From Pectobacterium versatile (GTDB taxonomy: Bacteria > Pseudomonadota > Gammaproteobacteria > Enterobacterales > Enterobacteriaceae), in NCBI RefSeq assembly GCF_020166435.1, contig NZ_JAINZP010000016.1, positions 1 through 64,000 on the forward strand: 64,000 nt of DNA. The letters run 5' to 3'. Positions 41,633 to 52,976 of this stretch are shown piece after piece. How positions within the stretch are numbered: the stretch's first letter is position 1; each line of letters begins with the position of its first letter. The notes below the pieces were generated by a model. The model did not search any database, was not told the DNA's origin, and saw only the letters and a list, made by a program, of their open reading frames with translations. Position numbers and translations under genes: made by a program.

Positions 41633-44600
41633 TGGATGATAAAAACGAAAAAAAAGCCCAGGATTCGGTGGCGGAAGAAAGTGTCGCGCACAACAACGCG
41701 CCAACGACGCCCGCGCGGAAAGGGCGCTGGTGGAAAAGAGTCGGTATTGGCATCGTCGCCTTCTTACTGCTTCTCGTTGTTGGGCTAGGGTTGCTGGTGG
41801 GAACCACACCGGGCCTGCATCTGTTGCTGAATACCGCCGCACGCGTGGTGCCGGGGCTGGACATTGCCAGCGTGAGCGGCGGCTGGCGTGATTTAACGCT
41901 GAAAAACGTCAGCTACGAAATGCTGGGCGTGACGGTAAAGATCGATGAATTTCATCTGTCGCTCGCGCTGGGCTGTCTGCGCAAAAGTCAGCTGTGCATC
42001 AATGACCTGTCGGCAAACCGTGTCGATGTGGTTGTGGATACCAAAGCCTTGCCTATGGCGGCAGAGCCACCGCCGCCTTCAACGCCAGTAACGGAAATTT
42101 CAACACCCTTCCCGATTTCATTGCGCCAGCTAACGCTCAGCAACGTTCAGGTTACCGTGGACGATACGGCGATTTCACTGGGCGAGTTCCGCACGGGCAT
42201 GCAGTGGGAAGGGCGCGCGTTGACGCTGCTACCGACCAAAATCAGCGCGCTGCTGGTGGCTTTGCCGAAGACCCCCGTCGATGTGCTGGAAGATCGCAAA
42301 GTGACGGCGGCGGAAATGGCGTCTGTCGTCAAAGAAACGGCGCAGAGCGTGCGTGAAGCGGCCGAGCAAGGCTCATCGCAAACGCTTAACATCGATAAAG
42401 TACTCGAGGCAAATAATACGGTAGCAACTGCCACGACGACGACACCGATACCGACAGCATCGACACCAAAAACGGATAGTGCCTCTGACAAGCCTGCCGT
42501 GCCTGAACAGCCATTGGGTGAACGCCTGAGCGAGCTGTTCTCCAAACCGCTATTACCTGATTTACCGCAGTTCACGCTGCCGCTGGATCTGAATATTGTC
42601 GAGATTCACGGTGAACAGCTACGACTGACGGGCGATCAGGACATTTTGATTAATAACCTTTTCGTACAGGCATCGACCCTGCAACAGCATTTGCGTCTGG
42701 ACAAGTTGATCGTGCAATCGCCACAGGGTGGATTGAATGTGCGCGGTGAAGCGACACTGAGCGATAACTGGCCTGTCTCGCTGACAGCAAACGGCGTGCT
42801 AAACATTGATCCGCTCAAAGGCGAGAAGCTGAAACTGACGGTTGATGGCGGCCTGCGCGAACAGCTGAATGTGGCGCTGAACCTGTCGGGGCCGCAGCGT
42901 GCGCAGTTGGAGCTGCAAACTCAGCTGGCGGAAGCCGGGCTGCCGCTGGCGTTGACGCTGCAAACCGAACGCGTTCGTTGGCCGTTGACGGGCGCGACGC
43001 AATATCAGGCTGATAACGTCAGGCTGCGTTTTAACGGCAAAGCGACCGGCTATGCGCTGTCGCTGCGCGGCGATCTGAGCGGTGCGGATATTCCTCCCGC
43101 AACGCTGTTGCTCGATGGTAAAGGCAACGAGCAACAGTTTACGCTGAGCCGCCTGCGGCTGGCGGCGTTGCAGGGTAATGCCGATCTGAGTGCGCTTATC
43201 GACTGGAGCAAAGCCATAAGCTGGCGTAGTGAGCTGGTGTTGAACGGGATTAACACCGCGAAACAGTGGCCTGAATGGCCCGCGAAAGTAGACGGCAAGA
43301 TTACGACGCGCGGCAGCGTCTATGGCGGTAGCTGGCAGTTACAGGTGCCGGAATTGCGTCTGGACGGCAACGTGAAAGCGAATAAGCTCACGGCCAGAGG
43401 TGAACTGCGCGGTAATGCTGCGGGCCAGTGGACAATTCCAGCGCTGAATCTGGCGTTAGGCCGCAACCAGTTGAACGTCAAAGGCGACCTGAGCGATAAG
43501 TGGCAGTTAGATGCAGACATCAATGCGCTGTCGCTGGACGGCATGTTGCCCGGTCTGGCAGGGCGCGCCATCGGCACGCTTAAATTACGTGGCAATCTGC
43601 GTGAACCGCAGATGCTGGCGGATATCACGGCGTCTGGCCTACGTTGGCAGGCGATGACGATTAGTCAGGTGAGGGTGGAAGGCGATGTACGCTCCGAGCA
43701 GCAGATTCAGGGCAAGCTGACTGTACGCCTCGAAGCACTGAAGCAAGAAGGCCTGAATATTGCGCTGCTGACCCTGGATGCCAGCGGTAACGAGAAACAG
43801 CACCAGCTCCGGCTGAATATGCAGGGCGAACCGGTTGCGGGGCAACTGGCACTTTCGGGCAGTTTCGATCGTCAGGAACAGCGCTGGCGCGGCACGCTGA
43901 ACAATACCCGCTTCGACACGCCGGTGGGTGAATGGCGTCTGACGCAGGATATGGCGTTGGATTACCTGAATGCGCAGCAGAAGATCACCATCGGCACGCA
44001 CTGCTGGCGGAATCCGAACGCAGAGCTTTGCGTACCAAAAGCAATTGAAGCTGGGCCGAGTGGACAGGCGAGCATTCGACTGAATCGCTTCGATCTCGCC
44101 ATGCTGAAACCGTTCCTGACGGCGGATACGGTGCTAGCCGGGACGTTCACCGGTGGTGCGGATATCAGCTGGCAGGCAGGGCAAGGTTTACCACAGGCGA
44201 AAGTATCGCTGGTGGGTAACGGCGTCAGCGTTCGCCAGCAGATGCAGGGCAACACACTGCCGATTGATTTCGATACCTTTACGCTGAATGCCGGGCTCGA
44301 TCGCGGGCGGGCGCAGCTCGGCTGGCTGATGGCGATTCGAGAGAATGGACGCTTCAGCGGTGATATTCAGGTGACCGATCCACAGGGCCGACGCAATCTC
44401 GGCGGCAGCGTCACGATCAACACTATTTCGCTGGCGTTGCTCAACCCTGCGTTGAGTAAAGGAGAAAAAGCGGCGGGGATACTGAATGCGAACTTGCGTC
44501 TGGCGGGGGATGCGGCGCGTCCTCAGCTTTTCGGCCAGATGGTGCTGGAGCGGTTGGATATTGATGGCAACTGGATGCCGATCGATCTGACCAACGGGCG

Positions 44601-45666
44601 GCTGGCGGTGAATTTCAGTGGGATGTCGTCAACGCTGCAAGGCTTCCTGAAAACGAATAACGGGCAGTTGAATCTCGGCGGGAACGCAGACTGGTCGCGG
44701 CCAGATGCCTGGCGTGCGCGAATTGCCGCGAAAGGCCAGAAGCTGCGAGTGACGATTCCGCCGATGGCGCGGCTGGATGTCTCGCCGGATATTGTCTTCG
44801 AGGCCACGCCGCAGCTGTTTGCGCTAAACGGGTCGGTCAGTATTCCGTGGGCGCGCATTGTCGTTAAAGACATGCCGGAAAGTGCGGTGGCGGTATCATC
44901 GGATGAAGTGATGCTGGATGCCCAGCGTCAGCCACTGAAGAAAACCAGCGCCGCGATTCCGATTAACAGCAACCTGACGATCCGCGTCGGTAATGATGTG
45001 CAACTGGATGCATTCGGGCTGGCTGCTCGCCTACAGGGTGACTTGAAAATGGTTCAGGACGAGCGTGGATTAGGGCTGAACGGCCAGATCGACATTCCGT
45101 CTGGTCGCTTTAAAGCCTATGGGCAGGATCTGATCGTCCGCAAAGGGTTGATTCTGTTCTCCGGACCACCGGATCAGCCGATCCTGAATATCGAAGCCAT
45201 TCGTAACCCAGACAACACGGCGAATGACGTCATTGCCGGCGTGCGCGTCACCGGCATGGCCGCAACACCGAAGCTGGAAGTCTTCTCCGATCCGGCCATG
45301 TCACAGCAGGAAGCGCTCTCTTATCTGCTGCGTGGGCAGGGTTTGGACAGCGGCGGAGCAGATAGCTCGGCAATGACCTCAATGTTAGTCGGTTTAGGGG
45401 TTGCACAAAGTGGTCAAGTTGTGGGTAAAATCGGCGAGGCCTTTGGCGTAAGTAATTTAGCTCTGGATACACAGGGTGTTGGCGATAATTCTCAAGTTGT
45501 CGTCAGCGGCTACGTCCTTCCGGGTCTGCAAGTAAAATATGGTGTTGGCATATTCGATTCTTTGGCAACGTTAACGCTACGTTATCGCCTGATGCCAAAA
45601 CTATACTTGGAAGCGGTGTCTGGAATTAGCCAGGCATTAGATGTGCTCTATCAGTTTGAGTTCTAG
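41629..45666 (+). CDS. tamB: Translocation and assembly module subunit TamB
   Basis: AsmA-like periplasm-spanning protein anchored in the inner membrane and contacting TamA; forms a hydrophobic groove thought to move phospholipids. 1345 residues (E. coli 1259): cytoplasmic basic N-terminus, signal anchor (about 36-58), a long beta-rich region, and the C-terminal DUF490 domain (about 960-1345) ending YQFEF. Extra length comes from the first 25 residues and a Ser/Thr/Pro/Ala-rich insertion at about 235-300 (runs of Thr, [10 protein letters not shown]). ATGA overlap with tamA gives coupled translation. Confidence 0.95.
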   Translation: MMDDKNEKKAQDSVAEESVAHNNAPTTPARKGRWWKRVGIGIVAFLLLLVVGLGLLVGTTPGLHLLLNTAARVVPGLDIASVSGGWRDLTLKNVSYEMLGVTVKIDEFHLSLALGCLRKSQLCINDLSANRVDVVVDTKALPMAAEPPPPSTPVTEISTPFPISLRQLTLSNVQVTVDDTAISLGEFRTGMQWEGRALTLLPTKISALLVALPKTPVDVLEDRKVTAAEMASVVKETAQSVREAAEQGSSQTLNIDKVLEANNTVATATTTTPIPTASTPKTDSASDKPAVPEQPLGERLSELFSKPLLPDLPQFTLPLDLNIVEIHGEQLRLTGDQDILINNLFVQASTLQQHLRLDKLIVQSPQGGLNVRGEATLSDNWPVSLTANGVLNIDPLKGEKLKLTVDGGLREQLNVALNLSGPQRAQLELQTQLAEAGLPLALTLQTERVRWPLTGATQYQADNVRLRFNGKATGYALSLRGDLSGADIPPATLLLDGKGNEQQFTLSRLRLAALQGNADLSALIDWSKAISWRSELVLNGINTAKQWPEWPAKVDGKITTRGSVYGGSWQLQVPELRLDGNVKANKLTARGELRGNAAGQWTIPALNLALGRNQLNVKGDLSDKWQLDADINALSLDGMLPGLAGRAIGTLKLRGNLREPQMLADITASGLRWQAMTISQVRVEGDVRSEQQIQGKLTVRLEALKQEGLNIALLTLDASGNEKQHQLRLNMQGEPVAGQLALSGSFDRQEQRWRGTLNNTRFDTPVGEWRLTQDMALDYLNAQQKITIGTHCWRNPNAELCVPKAIEAGPSGQASIRLNRFDLAMLKPFLTADTVLAGTFTGGADISWQAGQGLPQAKVSLVGNGVSVRQQMQGNTLPIDFDTFTLNAGLDRGRAQLGWLMAIRENGRFSGDIQVTDPQGRRNLGGSVTINTISLALLNPALSKGEKAAGILNANLRLAGDAARPQLFGQMVLERLDIDGNWMPIDLTNGRLAVNFSGMSSTLQGFLKTNNGQLNLGGNADWSRPDAWRARIAAKGQKLRVTIPPMARLDVSPDIVFEATPQLFALNGSVSIPWARIVVKDMPESAVAVSSDEVMLDAQRQPLKKTSAAIPINSNLTIRVGNDVQLDAFGLAARLQGDLKMVQDERGLGLNGQIDIPSGRFKAYGQDLIVRKGLILFSGPPDQPILNIEAIRNPDNTANDVIAGVRVTGMAATPKLEVFSDPAMSQQEALSYLLRGQGLDSGGADSSAMTSMLVGLGVAQSGQVVGKIGEAFGVSNLALDTQGVGDNSQVVVSGYVLPGLQVKYGVGIFDSLATLTLRYRLMPKLYLEAVSGISQALDVLYQFEF

Positions 45667-45668
45667 CG

Positions 45669-46028
45669 ATGCGAATTATTGTTTACGGCAGTTTACGACG
45701 CAAACAGGGAAACAGTCATTGGATGACAAATGCGCAATGGTTAGGGGACTGTCAGCTCGCGGGTTTCGAGCTGTACGATCTCGGCCATTATCCGGCAGTC
45801 GTACCTGGTGATGGAGAAATCCATTGCGAGGTCTATCGCATTAGTTCGTCGATTTTGACAGAGCTGGATGCCTTGAAGCGAGACGGCCACGAATACCAAC
45901 GTGAGCTGATTCGTACGCCTCTGGGCAGTGCCTGGATCTATCTGTACAAACACCCTGTTGTAGGGCTGACGCGTATTGCCAGCGGTGACTGGCTAAAGCG
46001 CAGCGAAGAAGATGAAGAAGAGGCTTGA
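45669..46028 (+). CDS. ytfP: YtfP, gamma-glutamylcyclotransferase-fold protein
   Basis: 119-residue GGCT/AIG2-like domain. The substrate-binding signature VYGSLRRKQGNSHWM (about 4-18) is present, followed by GHYPAVVPG and the conserved Glu in LTELDALKRDG. The biochemical substrate of YtfP is unknown. The ATG lies 2 nt after the tamB stop, so tamA-tamB-ytfP form one operon, as in E. coli. The C-terminus ends in an acidic EEDEEEA tail not seen in the E. coli protein. Confidence 0.9.
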   Translation: MRIIVYGSLRRKQGNSHWMTNAQWLGDCQLAGFELYDLGHYPAVVPGDGEIHCEVYRISSSILTELDALKRDGHEYQRELIRTPLGSAWIYLYKHPVVGLTRIASGDWLKRSEEDEEEA

Positions 46029-46064
46029 GGCCGAGTAGCCCATCAAGTCATGGTCGCCATAAAT

Positions 46065-46091
46065 AAAAACACCGCGCAAGGCGGTGTTTTT
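46065..46091. terminator. Bidirectional terminator between ytfP and ppa
   Basis: A perfect 11-bp stem AAAAACACCGC/GCGGTGTTTTT, loop GCAAG. It has T-runs in both directions and so closes both convergent genes. Confidence 0.9.
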
Positions 46092-46143
46092 GATCATGCG
46101 ATATCTTGAGCCCGTAAGGGCTTTAATGCATATCGTGTGGCGC

Positions 46144-46674
46144 TTATTTGTTTTTCGCGCGCTCGAAGGAAGCAACGATCTCGGCTTTTGCCGCAGCAGC
46201 GTTATCCCAACCTTCAACTTTAACCCACTTGCCTTTTTCCAGATCTTTGTAGTGTTCAAAGAAGTGGCTGATCTGTGCACGCAGCAGTTCAGGCAGGTCG
46301 TTAACGTCTTTAATGTGATCGTATTCTTTGCTCAGCTTGCTGTGCGGAACGGCAACCAGCTTGGCATCTTCGCCCGCTTCGTCAGTCATTTTCAGCACGC
46401 CAACAGGACGGCAACGGATCACTGAGCCCGGCTGCAACGGATACGGGGTCGGAACCAGAACGTCAACCGGATCACCATCCAGAGACAGCGTGTGGTTGAT
46501 GTAACCGTAGTTGCACGGGTAGAACATGGCTGTAGACATGAAACGGTCTACAAACAGCGCACCGGTATCTTTATCAATTTCATATTTGATCGGATCGGCG
46601 TTCGCGGGAATTTCAATCACTACATAGATATCTTCCGGCAGATCTTTACCCGCCGGGACATTGATCAGACTCAT
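46144..46674 (-). CDS. ppa: Inorganic pyrophosphatase
   Basis: Cytosolic family I, Mg2+-dependent enzyme that hydrolyses pyrophosphate and pulls biosynthetic reactions forward. 176 residues with the [16 protein letters not shown] opening, YPCNYGYI, the signature DGDPVDVLV (catalytic aspartates about 66-71) and [15 protein letters not shown]. Length and sequence match E. coli Ppa. Its position next to ytfP is as in E. coli with the ytfQRT genes missing. Confidence 0.97.
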   Translation of the reverse strand: MSLINVPAGKDLPEDIYVVIEIPANADPIKYEIDKDTGALFVDRFMSTAMFYPCNYGYINHTLSLDGDPVDVLVPTPYPLQPGSVIRCRPVGVLKMTDEAGEDAKLVAVPHSKLSKEYDHIKDVNDLPELLRAQISHFFEHYKDLEKGKWVKVEGWDNAAAAKAEIVASFERAKNK

Positions 46675-46820
46675 GTCGGTTTCCTTCTCTTAAACCTGAA
46701 ATAGCGTGGCCGTCATTATAGCCAAAAAGCGTTTGATGTCGCCGATTTTTAGCGTACCGAAGCGCTATACGGTTCCCGTGAGTCGTTTAAGTAAAAATAC
46801 TTTCGTTACTAAAGTTTCTT

Positions 46821-46847
46821 TAAAGAAAGCAGGTTTGTTACCGATAG
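46821..46847 (+). promoter_or_regulatory. Sigma-28 (FliA)-type promoter for the chemoreceptor gene at 46924
   Basis: TAAA-N15-ACCGATAG: the -35 is perfect and the -10 matches 6 of 8 of GCCGATAA at exact spacing. The predicted start gives a leader of about 70 nt. An AAAGTTT half-site just upstream could be a second, overlapping -35. Confidence 0.6.
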
Positions 46848-46923
46848 GGAACATGATCAAGATCACGTTATGCAGAGCTTTTCTCCGCATTTATTTATCA
46901 TTTGTAATTCCAGGGAAACGAAA

Positions 46924-48510
46924 ATGTTAAGAAATATCACCATCAAGACGAGCTTGATTGCTTTGTTAGGAACGATGGTACTGCTCTTACTACTGGTGTG
47001 CGGAATCGGCATCACTTCAATCAATCAGGGAATCACTTCGCTTACGACCATTGACAAGATTCAGGGGAAAGAAGTCACGGCACTGTCTGGGAGCTATACC
47101 GCTTCGCTGCGTGCAAGAACGGTATCGGCATTGGCTGCCCGTCAGATGGAAAACGGACTGACTGATCTCGCGAATGCGTCTGTAGTACGAGCAGAGGCTT
47201 ATACGGCGCTCTCCCACAAAGAAATGGCGCGTTTTATTTCTTATGGCACCGTAACGGAACGTGGTGCCAAAATGGCGGAAGAGGTTAAAACCAGTTACGA
47301 ACAATACATGAATCTTGGTGTTCAGCCGATGGTTGATGCGCTGAAACGTGGGGATATCGCTGCCTATTACGTGCTGTTACAGGATGTGCTACCGCCGCTC
47401 AGCGTTAAGATGGATAAGGTGGCGAACGAATTCCGCGACTTTGGTCTTGAAGTAGGGGAAAGCATGCTCGCAGAAGCTGAAAGCTTTGCGTTCGAGCGTT
47501 TGACGATTATCGGTATTGCCTGTGTATTCGTTCTGCTGCTGGTGTTAGCTGCTTGGATCGCACTGAAGCGTTCCATTTTGTCTCCGCTTGAGGAGACGGT
47601 CGGCCAGTTGGAGTTTATTGCCCGCGGCGACCTAACCCAGCGCATTGCCGATGGTCGCGATAATGAAATTGGCCGTCTGATTCAGGCCATGAAGTCAATG
47701 CAGTCTTCACTGGCAACCGCCGTTGGCCGTGTTCGCGATGCCGGTATGCAGATTGACGTCGGTACGCGCGAACTGTCTTCCGGCAATACCCATTTAGCCG
47801 CGCGTACGGAAGAGTCAGCCTCCTCGCTGGAAGAAACCGCAGCCAGCCTGGAGCAGTTGACCGCTACGGTGACGCTGAACGCGGAGAGTGCGGAACAAGC
47901 GCATACGCTGGCGCAAAATGTGTCCGATATTGCCAATAAAGGCAGTGAAACCGTAGGGAGCATGATTGAGAAAATGCAGATGATCTCCAGCAGCTCAGCA
48001 CGCATTGGCGATATTCTGGCGGTGATCGACGGCATCGCGTTCCAGACCAATATTCTGGCGCTGAATGCGGCAGTTGAAGCGGCACGTGCGGGTGAGCAGG
48101 GGCGTGGATTTGCGGTGGTTGCGGGTGAAGTTCGCAGTCTGGCACAGCGCAGTGCGCAATCGGCCAAAGAGATAAAAATGCTGATGGAAGAATCTCAAAG
48201 TCGCGTCAGTGAAGGCACCGTTATGGCGAAAATGGCGGGCGAAACGATGAATGATGTTTCTGACGCTGTGGTGCGCGTGACGTCCCTGATGCGTGAGATC
48301 TCAACGGCAACGCGTGAGCAGAGTAATGGCATTGGGCAGGTAAATCTGGCGGTATCGCAGATGGACGAGGTCGCACAGCAAAATGCGTCTCTGGTAGAAG
48401 AGTCCGCCGCTGCCACGCGCTCACTGGAAGATCAGGCGCGACTGCTGGCTGAAAGCATGTCACAGTTTAAAGTGCAGTCGCAGGAGTTTGCCGCCATCGG
48501 CCGATTCTAG
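46924..48510 (+). CDS. Methyl-accepting chemotaxis protein, Tar-like 4-helix-bundle sensor
   Basis: 528-residue chemoreceptor similar in design to the one at 13065 (same MLRNI/MGLKNI-type start and matching helix patterns), suggesting old paralogues. TM1 about 10-31, periplasmic TarH-like domain (about 32-192), TM2 (about 193-215), HAMP (about 216-270). The signalling domain has a canonical tip ([22 protein letters not shown]) and LAQRSAQSAKEIKML. There is no C-terminal pentapeptide. The start at 46924 (AGGGAAACG ribosome site) is preferred to the open upstream ATG at 46870, which would precede the TM1 signal with 18 unrelated residues. It lies at the junction of two conserved gene blocks. 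Confidence 0.94.
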   Translation: MLRNITIKTSLIALLGTMVLLLLLVCGIGITSINQGITSLTTIDKIQGKEVTALSGSYTASLRARTVSALAARQMENGLTDLANASVVRAEAYTALSHKEMARFISYGTVTERGAKMAEEVKTSYEQYMNLGVQPMVDALKRGDIAAYYVLLQDVLPPLSVKMDKVANEFRDFGLEVGESMLAEAESFAFERLTIIGIACVFVLLLVLAAWIALKRSILSPLEETVGQLEFIARGDLTQRIADGRDNEIGRLIQAMKSMQSSLATAVGRVRDAGMQIDVGTRELSSGNTHLAARTEESASSLEETAASLEQLTATVTLNAESAEQAHTLAQNVSDIANKGSETVGSMIEKMQMISSSSARIGDILAVIDGIAFQTNILALNAAVEAARAGEQGRGFAVVAGEVRSLAQRSAQSAKEIKMLMEESQSRVSEGTVMAKMAGETMNDVSDAVVRVTSLMREISTATREQSNGIGQVNLAVSQMDEVAQQNASLVEESAAATRSLEDQARLLAESMSQFKVQSQEFAAIGRF

Positions 48511-48521
48511 TCATATTTCAT

Positions 48522-48553
48522 AAAAAAATTCCCGTGAAAACGGGAATTTTTTT
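48522..48553. terminator. Bidirectional terminator between the chemoreceptor gene and plsY
   Basis: A perfect 14-bp stem AAAAAAATTCCCGT with its complement, GAAA loop, A-run before and T-run after. Both convergent genes can use it. Confidence 0.93.
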
Positions 48554-48556
48554 GCC

Positions 48557-49192
48557 TTACTCTTCGGGGGCGGTTTGTTCGTCTTCCTGCTGTTTCTTCC
48601 TACGCAGCTTATTCCAGATTTTACTTTCCTGTCCGCGCCAGAGGCGTTGGATATTGTCATGATGACGCATCAGTATCAGGCAAGAGAGCATCGCGACGGG
48701 GAAGGTAAACTGTGGCTTGAACCACCAGACATAAAACGGCGCGATGAGCGCACTGACAATCGCGCCAAGCGAGGAATAGCCACTTAGCAGCACGGTCAGT
48801 AGCCAGGTGCCGGTCATCAGGCCTGTTAGATCCCAGCCGATCGGGGCGATGGCGCCTAAAGCCGTTGCCACACCTTTGCCGCCGCGAAAGTGGAAAAAGA
48901 CCGGATAGATATGGCCGAGGCAGGCGGCGATGGCGGTTAGCCCGAGATACAGTGGGGCAACGCCTAGCGCGTAAGCAGCCCAAACAGGCAGCATGCCTTT
49001 CAGGATATCAAACACCAATACGGTTGCAGCGGCCGCTTTGCCGCCAATACGCAATACGTTAGTGGCCCCGGGGTTCCCAGAACCATGCTGGCGCGGATCG
49101 GGTAGCCCAGCAATTCTGCAAAACAAAATCGCACTGGAAATAGAGCCACACAGATACGCGATTAACATCATACCAAGCGCGGTAACACTCAT
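48557..49192 (-). CDS. plsY: Acyl-phosphate:glycerol-3-phosphate acyltransferase PlsY
   Basis: Polytopic inner-membrane enzyme that transfers an acyl group from acyl-phosphate to glycerol-3-phosphate, the first step of phospholipid synthesis. 211 residues, five hydrophobic segments, and the three PlsY motifs: [12 protein letters not shown] (about 39-50), [17 protein letters not shown] (about 93-110) and a GY.SLGAI region. The C-terminal tail is charged. The start at 49192 fits the family; the frame reads 37 codons further upstream without likeness. Divergent from folB, as in E. coli. Confidence 0.95.
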   Translation of the reverse strand: MSVTALGMMLIAYLCGSISSAILFCRIAGLPDPRQHGSGNPGATNVLRIGGKAAAATVLVFDILKGMLPVWAAYALGVAPLYLGLTAIAACLGHIYPVFFHFRGGKGVATALGAIAPIGWDLTGLMTGTWLLTVLLSGYSSLGAIVSALIAPFYVWWFKPQFTFPVAMLSCLILMRHHDNIQRLWRGQESKIWNKLRRKKQQEDEQTAPEE

Positions 49193-49320
49193 AACGCTAT
49201 TCCGTTTAGTTTGTATAGAGAGACGTTTAATAAGGGTCGTTTTACTCTTCTCATCTGTGGATAATACGCACATTCCGTCGGAAGTGGTATCCGACAGCGA
49301 CAAAAACAGAGAATGGCGTG

Positions 49321-49674
49321 ATGGATATCGTATTTATTGAAGAACTTACTGTAATCACTACTATTGGTGTTTACGATTGGGAACAGACCATCCAGCAGAA
49401 ACTGGTGTTCGATATCGAAATGGGCTGGGATAACCGTCAGGCAGCCGCCAGTGACGATGTTAATGACTGCCTGAGCTATGCCGATGTCAGCGAGGCGGTG
49501 ATTGCCCATGTGGCAAACCAGCGTTTTGCGCTGGTGGAACGCGTTGCTGAAGAAGTCGCGTACATGCTGATGCAGCGCTTCTCGATTCCTTGGCTGCGGA
49601 TCAAGCTCAGCAAGCCGGGCGCCGTCGCGCAGGCGCGTCAGGTTGGCGTCATTATTGAGCGCGGTACACGATAA
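49321..49674 (+). CDS. folB: Dihydroneopterin aldolase FolB
   Basis: Folate-pathway enzyme converting 7,8-dihydroneopterin to 6-hydroxymethyl-dihydropterin and glycolaldehyde. 117 residues: [21 protein letters not shown], split here as [11 protein letters not shown] and TIGVYDWEQ, then [21 protein letters not shown] and the catalytic-lysine region [13 protein letters not shown]. The ATG at 49321 is preferred over the GTG immediately before it (49318), matching the E. coli start. An ERIC element lies downstream. Confidence 0.95.
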   Translation: MDIVFIEELTVITTIGVYDWEQTIQQKLVFDIEMGWDNRQAAASDDVNDCLSYADVSEAVIAHVANQRFALVERVAEEVAYMLMQRFSIPWLRIKLSKPGAVAQARQVGVIIERGTR

Positions 49675-49744
49675 ATCTGATTTAACAGAATAAATACTGA
49701 TTTACGTGCAACTAAATCGTAACCCAAATAGTCTATAAGCCAGT

Positions 49745-49948
<204 letters not shown>

Positions 49949-50025
49949 TAGCGGCTCGCGGAAGTACGCGGCCGCTTTTTTGTGGGCTGTATTTTCGTTT
50001 TTATATTAGAGGCAAGGATTTTTAG

Positions 50026-50844
50026 ATGACTGACCTGCATTCATTGCTAATCGCATTTATTCTTGGCGTGGTCGAAGGACTGACCGAGTTTTTGCCCGTA
50101 TCGTCTACGGGGCATATGATTATTGTTGGTCATTGGTTAGGGTTTGCTGATGAGAAAGCCAAGACATTTGAAGTGATCATTCAGCTTGGCTCGATTCTGG
50201 CCGTTGTCGTGATGTTCTGGCGCCGCCTCTTTGGTCTAATAGGGATTCACTTCGGCGAAGTTCCGCACGAGGGGAAAACCTCTGGGCGTCTGAAACTGAC
50301 GCACATCTTGCTGGCAATGATTCCCGCAGTGGTGCTTGGCCTGATTTTTCATGACTTCATCAAGTCGCTTTTTTATCCGCAGAACGTGATGTATGCGCTG
50401 GTGATCGGTGGCTTCCTGCTGTTAGCGGCGGAATGGTTCAAGCCAAAACAGCCGCGTGCTGTCGGGCTGGATGATATCACGCACCGTCAGGCATTTATGA
50501 TTGGCTGTTTTCAATGTCTGGCGCTGTGGCCCGGTTTTTCACGTTCGGGGGCAACCATTTCCGGTGGGATGCTGATGGGCGTCAGCCGCTATGCGGCTTC
50601 TGAGTTCTCTTTTATTTTGGCGGTTCCCATGATGATGGGTGCGACCGTTCTGGATCTGTATAAAAGCTGGCACTTCTTGTCGCTGGCCGATGTGCCGATG
50701 TTTGCCGTGGGCTTCGTGACGGCATTTATCGTGGCGCTAATTGCGATTAAAACCTTCCTGAAAATCATCAAGCGCATCTCGTTTATCCCGTTTGCGATTT
50801 ACCGTTTTATCGTCGCGGGTGTGGTTTACATGGTGTTTATGTAA
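50026..50844 (+). CDS. uppP: Undecaprenyl-diphosphatase UppP (BacA)
   Basis: Inner-membrane phosphatase that recycles undecaprenyl diphosphate to the monophosphate carrier used for peptidoglycan, LPS O-chain and capsule; overexpression gives bacitracin resistance. 272 residues, about eight membrane segments. Both catalytic motifs are seen: [17 protein letters not shown] (about 14-30) and the second FLPVSS-like repeat [13 protein letters not shown] (about 171-183). Length equals E. coli UppP. Confidence 0.96.
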   Translation: MTDLHSLLIAFILGVVEGLTEFLPVSSTGHMIIVGHWLGFADEKAKTFEVIIQLGSILAVVVMFWRRLFGLIGIHFGEVPHEGKTSGRLKLTHILLAMIPAVVLGLIFHDFIKSLFYPQNVMYALVIGGFLLLAAEWFKPKQPRAVGLDDITHRQAFMIGCFQCLALWPGFSRSGATISGGMLMGVSRYAASEFSFILAVPMMMGATVLDLYKSWHFLSLADVPMFAVGFVTAFIVALIAIKTFLKIIKRISFIPFAIYRFIVAGVVYMVFM

Positions 50845-50884
50845 GACTGGGTGCGTAGATTTTAGGTCGATCGTTATAGAGAGA

Positions 50885-50916
50885 AGAGGCCACGCATTAG
50901 CGTGGCCTCTTTGTTT
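50885..50916. terminator. Terminator between uppP and cca
   Basis: A perfect 11-bp stem AGAGGCCACGC with its complement, loop ATTA, followed by TTGTTTC on the plus strand. It lies between convergent genes and abuts the cca stop. Confidence 0.85.
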
Positions 50917-52160
50917 CAGGACGTGCCCGAGCTATCCGGCTGTTGTGCTTTCCAGTCTGCCAGTGCATGAATGCGGCGACGTGCCAGTTCGTTACGCACG
51001 TCAATGCCTTTAAAACCATCGGCGACGACGTCCGCACTGCTGACCTGGCTGGCGACACGAAAGGCTTCACGCAGGTAATCACCTTGTGGATACGGGTTCT
51101 CTTCAAAACCGGCACGGCCTCTGGCATCGGCTTCGCTCGTGAGCGCTAACTGCTCCAGACGCTGTGGTTTGCGCCAGACGTCAATCGCATCAAATAACTT
51201 CAGCAGGGTTTTGGGTTGCAGCACCTGCACGGTATGAACCAGGTCATGATATTCCGCAACCAGCTTTGCCAAATCGCGAATCGGATTCGGCACGCGCAGG
51301 CGCTGGCACAATGCTTCAACCAGTTTGACACCCGCTGGGCCGTGGCCAAGATGACGCGGCCAGAGTTCAGGCGGCGTCAGCCCTTTTCCTAAATCGTGGC
51401 ACAGCGTAGCAAAACGTACGTCAATTTCGGGGCTGAGACGAGCAGCCATTGCCACCGTCATCATCGTATGAATACCGGTATCAATTTCCGGATGCCATTT
51501 GGCGGGGGCGGGCACGCCGTACAGATTATCGATTTCAGGGAACAGCACGGCCAAGGCGCCGCAGTCTCGCAGCACCTGAAAATAGACATCTGGCGACGAT
51601 GTGCCGAGCGCTTTTTCCGTCTCTTTCCAGACGCGCTCTGGCGTCAGGTAAGCCAGCTCGCCCTCATGCGTCATTTTTTGCATCAGCGCCATGGTTTCTT
51701 CTGCAATCTGGAAGCCGAGATGAGCAAAACGTGCGGCAAAACGCGCGACACGCAGCACCCGTAACGGATCTTCGCTAAATGCGTCGGAAACGTGGCGCAG
51801 TACGCGATTCTCAAGATCGCGACGACCGTGATAGGGATCGATCAGATCGCCCCGTTCGGTGCGGGCAATGGCATTGATGGTCAAATCGCGGCGCAGCAAG
51901 TCCTGCTCTAACGTGACATCGGGGGCGGCATGGCAGACAAACCCGGTATAGCCTTTGCCAGATTTGCGTTCGGTACGCGCGAGGGCGTACTCATCACGGC
52001 TAACGGGGTGTAAGAAGACGGGGAAATCCTTTCCAACCTGCTGGTAACCCTGCGCGAGCAGGTTCTCCGGCGTCGCGCCGACCACCACCCAATCTTTCTC
52101 GGTGACGGGTAAACCCAGCAGGCTGTCCCGAACAGCGCCGCCGACAAGGTAAATCTTCAA
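50916..52160 (-). CDS. cca: Multifunctional CCA tRNA nucleotidyltransferase
   Basis: Adds or repairs the 3'-CCA end of tRNAs. 414 residues: class II nucleotidyltransferase head with [10 protein letters not shown] (about 7-16) and the carboxylates of EKDWVVVG (about 21-23), the [10 protein letters not shown] motif, and the neck region [18 protein letters not shown]-terminal HD domain (about 225-330, with CHDLGKG) gives the 2'-phosphatase/phosphodiesterase activities seen in gammaproteobacteria. Order folB-uppP-cca-ygiM is as in E. coli. Confidence 0.97.
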   Translation of the reverse strand: MKIYLVGGAVRDSLLGLPVTEKDWVVVGATPENLLAQGYQQVGKDFPVFLHPVSRDEYALARTERKSGKGYTGFVCHAAPDVTLEQDLLRRDLTINAIARTERGDLIDPYHGRRDLENRVLRHVSDAFSEDPLRVLRVARFAARFAHLGFQIAEETMALMQKMTHEGELAYLTPERVWKETEKALGTSSPDVYFQVLRDCGALAVLFPEIDNLYGVPAPAKWHPEIDTGIHTMMTVAMAARLSPEIDVRFATLCHDLGKGLTPPELWPRHLGHGPAGVKLVEALCQRLRVPNPIRDLAKLVAEYHDLVHTVQVLQPKTLLKLFDAIDVWRKPQRLEQLALTSEADARGRAGFEENPYPQGDYLREAFRVASQVSSADVVADGFKGIDVRNELARRRIHALADWKAQQPDSSGTS

Positions 52161-52230
52161 CGTCGGGCTCCTGAATCAATAACCAATACTTCACCACATA
52201 CTACCATCTTTGCGCCGCTGCGTTGGCCGC

Positions 52231-52258
52231 AAAGAAAAATGCCTGCAAGAAGCAGGCA
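52231..52258 (-). terminator. Rho-independent terminator after ygiM
   Basis: On the minus strand: TGCCTGC-TTCTT-GCAGGCA followed by TTTTTCTTT, starting 10 nt past the ygiM stop. Confidence 0.88.
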
Positions 52259-52268
52259 CGTGTTCCGA

Positions 52269-52889
52269 TTAGCTCATCCAGCGGTCATTTTTCTTTTTAC
52301 GCGGGATGATGTGCGGCAACAGCAGACCCAGCAGCAAGCCGATGCCAGCAACGCCGCCGCCATACATAAACCACTGTAGAATGATGGTGCGCTGCTTATC
52401 ATCAAGCTGGACATTCGCCGCGCTGACTTTCTTCTGTGCGACGATAAGCTGATTTTTCAGATCCTGATTTTCCTGACGTAATCCGTTGATAATATTATCG
52501 CTGGCAGCGACTTTCTGCTGCATATCTGCGGTACGTTGGTTCCAGGTCTGATCGATATTATTTAGTTTGTCAGTCAGGTCTTTGACCTGATTTTCCAGCT
52601 CCGGTACCCGTGTGCGCAGGCTCGGCGTATTGCTAAGCTGGTCGAGAGGAATCCAGGTGGTGCGATTTTTGTCATCACGGATCTGCGCATAGCCCGCGCT
52701 TTCATTAACGCTGAGTAGCGTGACTTCAGCGCCAGCATTCACGGTGCCGACGATACGATATTGATTGCCCGGCCCGCTGTGGACATACGTCAATAACTCA
52801 TCGGAAATGTAGCGTTTTTCTTCCGCCTGAGCGGTCCAGCTCAGCGTGAGAGAAAATAAAGTAAAACAGAGTAAGCCTAATTTCTGCAT
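52269..52889 (-). CDS. ygiM: YgiM, SH3-domain membrane-anchored protein (TIGR04211)
   Basis: 206-residue envelope protein. Signal peptide about 1-22 (cleavage after AQA), bacterial SH3 domain (about 23-90; LLTYVHSGPGNQYRIVG and TTWIPLDQL), a coiled coil (about 95-165; repeated Leu/Gln/Asn heptads), one transmembrane helix (about 172-192), and a basic cytoplasmic end PRKKKNDRW. Such proteins may recognise peptidoglycan peptides, but the YgiM role is unknown. Located upstream of cca on the same strand, as in E. coli, and terminated before it. Confidence 0.9.
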   Translation of the reverse strand: MQKLGLLCFTLFSLTLSWTAQAEEKRYISDELLTYVHSGPGNQYRIVGTVNAGAEVTLLSVNESAGYAQIRDDKNRTTWIPLDQLSNTPSLRTRVPELENQVKDLTDKLNNIDQTWNQRTADMQQKVAASDNIINGLRQENQDLKNQLIVAQKKVSAANVQLDDKQRTIILQWFMYGGGVAGIGLLLGLLLPHIIPRKKKNDRWMS

Positions 52890-52976
52890 AAGATCATCAT
52901 GTTGCGTTAATGGTGGTCCGATAGTAGAGGCTTAAGTCTGACGAGGCAATGTATAAACCGAAATGAGAACAGTCTT

